Shown here piece by piece: positions 42,076-42,875 of a stretch of 42,875 nt of DNA (position 1 is the first letter of the stretch; each line of letters begins with the position of its first letter). The translations under genes were made by a program, and so were the position numbers. The notes beneath the pieces were generated by a model, which was given only the letters and a program-made list of their open reading frames with translations, had not been told where the DNA came from and ran no database searches. Source of the DNA: Rhodocyclales bacterium (GTDB taxonomy: Bacteria > Pseudomonadota > Gammaproteobacteria > Burkholderiales > Rhodocyclaceae); contig JAPLQY010000085.1 of the NCBI GenBank assembly GCA_026399475.1, positions 1-42,875 of the forward strand. Direction: 5' to 3'.

Positions 42076-42875
42076 ATGGCCCAGTACGTCTTCACCATGA
42101 ACCGCGTCGGCAAGATCGTGCCGCCGAAGCGCCAGATACTCAAGGACATCTCCCTCAGCTTCTTCCCCGGCGCCAAGATCGGCCTGCTCGGCTTGAACGG
42201 TTCGGGCAAGTCCACCGTGCTGCGCATCATGGCCGGCATCGACAAGGACATCATCGGCGAAGCAACGCCGATGCCGAACCTGTCGATCGGCTACCTGCCG
42301 CAGGAACCGCAGCTAGACCCGGCCAAGACCGTGCGCCAGGAAGTCGAATCCGGCATGGGCGAAGTCATGGAAGCCCAGGCCAAGCTCGAAGCCGTGTATG
42401 CCGCCTACGCCGAAGAGAATGCCGACTTCGACAAGCTGGCCGAGGAACAGGCGCGGCTCGAAGCCATCATCGCCACTTCCGGTTCCGACACCGAGCACCA
42501 GCTCGATCTCGCCGCCGATGCGCTGCGCCTGCCGCCCTGGGATGCCAGCATCAAGACCCTCTCGGGCGGCGAGAAGCGCCGCGTCGCGCTGTGCAAGCTG
42601 CTGCTGTCGCGCCCCGACATGCTGCTGCTGGACGAGCCGACCAACCACCTCGACGCCGAATCGGTGGAATGGCTGGAGCAGTTCCTCACCCGCTTCCCCG
42701 GCACCGTGGTCGCCGTCACCCACGACCGCTACTTCCTCGACAACGCCGCCGAATGGATACTCGAGCTCGACCGCGGCCACGGCATCCCGTGGAAGGGCAA
42801 TTATTCCAACTGGCTGGAGCAGAAGGAAGCGCGGCTGGAGACCGAGGCCAAGCAGGAAGACGCGCACATGAAGGC
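42076..42875 (+). CDS. ettA: Energy-dependent translational throttle protein EttA (partial, right edge)
   Basis: An ABC-F ATPase that binds the ribosomal E site and gates elongation according to ATP level. The first 266 codons are visible. It starts MAQYVFTMNRVGKIVPPKRQIL, Walker A GLNGSGKST, the ABC-F linker near AYAEENADFDKLAEEQARLE, signature LSGGEKRRVALCK, Walker B LLLDEPTNHLDAESVEWLEQFL and switch HDRYFLDN. These match EttA closely. The second ABC domain is beyond the window. The gene runs off the right edge without a stop. Confidence 0.93.
   Translation, partial: MAQYVFTMNRVGKIVPPKRQILKDISLSFFPGAKIGLLGLNGSGKSTVLRIMAGIDKDIIGEATPMPNLSIGYLPQEPQLDPAKTVRQEVESGMGEVMEAQAKLEAVYAAYAEENADFDKLAEEQARLEAIIATSGSDTEHQLDLAADALRLPPWDASIKTLSGGEKRRVALCKLLLSRPDMLLLDEPTNHLDAESVEWLEQFLTRFPGTVVAVTHDRYFLDNAAEWILELDRGHGIPWKGNYSNWLEQKEARLETEAKQEDAHMK

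Overview
The window is a 42.9 kb, GC-rich chromosomal segment. It most resembles a metabolically versatile betaproteobacterium, probably near Rhodocyclales. That placement is an inference from gene content: the lexA-imuA-imuB/dnaE2 mutasome with CTGT-N8-ACAG LexA boxes, a tandem glycine riboswitch ahead of the gcv genes, a Bug/tripartite-tricarboxylate transporter, a periplasmic ethylbenzene-dehydrogenase-like haem protein and a sigma54 activator/porin pair. No rRNA, tRNA or CRISPR array was seen.

Region by region. (1) Positions 1-11246 look like a sulfoacetate degradation locus: xsc (cut by the left edge), two IclR regulators, a CobS-like AAA+/CobT-like VWA pair coupled to the first regulator, a TctCBA-type transporter, an acylating sulfoacetaldehyde dehydrogenase (SauS-like) and a CoA ligase (SauT-like). 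The inferred route is uptake, sulfoacetate to sulfoacetyl-CoA, to sulfoacetaldehyde, to acetyl phosphate plus sulfite. (2) Positions 11285-12543 hold hisI-hisG, with an unusually long HisG. (3) Positions 13079-18872 hold a lower-GC island: a four-gene operon (C5-cytosine DNA methyltransferase, phosphoribosyltransferase-like protein, 700-aa P-loop ATPase, unknown 328-aa protein) between direct repeats that copy the 3' end of dnaE2. It is a candidate anti-phage or conflict system and carries no integrase. (4) Positions 18776-22171 hold dnaE2, whose leader contains a 269-bp cruciform element with perfect 28-bp terminal inverted repeats, between the LexA-boxed promoter and the start codon. (5) Positions 22225-27610 hold a histidine kinase and sigma54 response regulator, an atypical Fe/Mn superoxide dismutase and a porin. 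The regulator's 3' end plus a sigma54 promoter region is duplicated on both sides of the sod gene. (6) Positions 27761-30670 hold the periplasmic haem protein, a methyltransferase, a DsrE protein and an acidic hypothetical. (7) Positions 30673-34670 hold an EamA exporter with a His-rich tail between 36-bp copies of the imuB 3' end, then imuB, imuA and lexA with a LexA box. (8) Positions 34717-42875 hold a REP-like palindrome, glycine riboswitch, gcvT-gcvH-gcvP, a GcvR-like ACT protein, trhP (yegQ), a ccdAB toxin-antitoxin module and the start of ettA.

The most striking large-scale pattern is that three separate inserted or acquired segments (defence island, eamA, sod) each lie just downstream of a gene whose 3' end has been duplicated (dnaE2, imuB, the response regulator), with no recombinase gene visible. 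The cruciform element in the dnaE2 leader is a second strong structural signal. All function calls come from reading the sequence against remembered family motifs; no database search was run.
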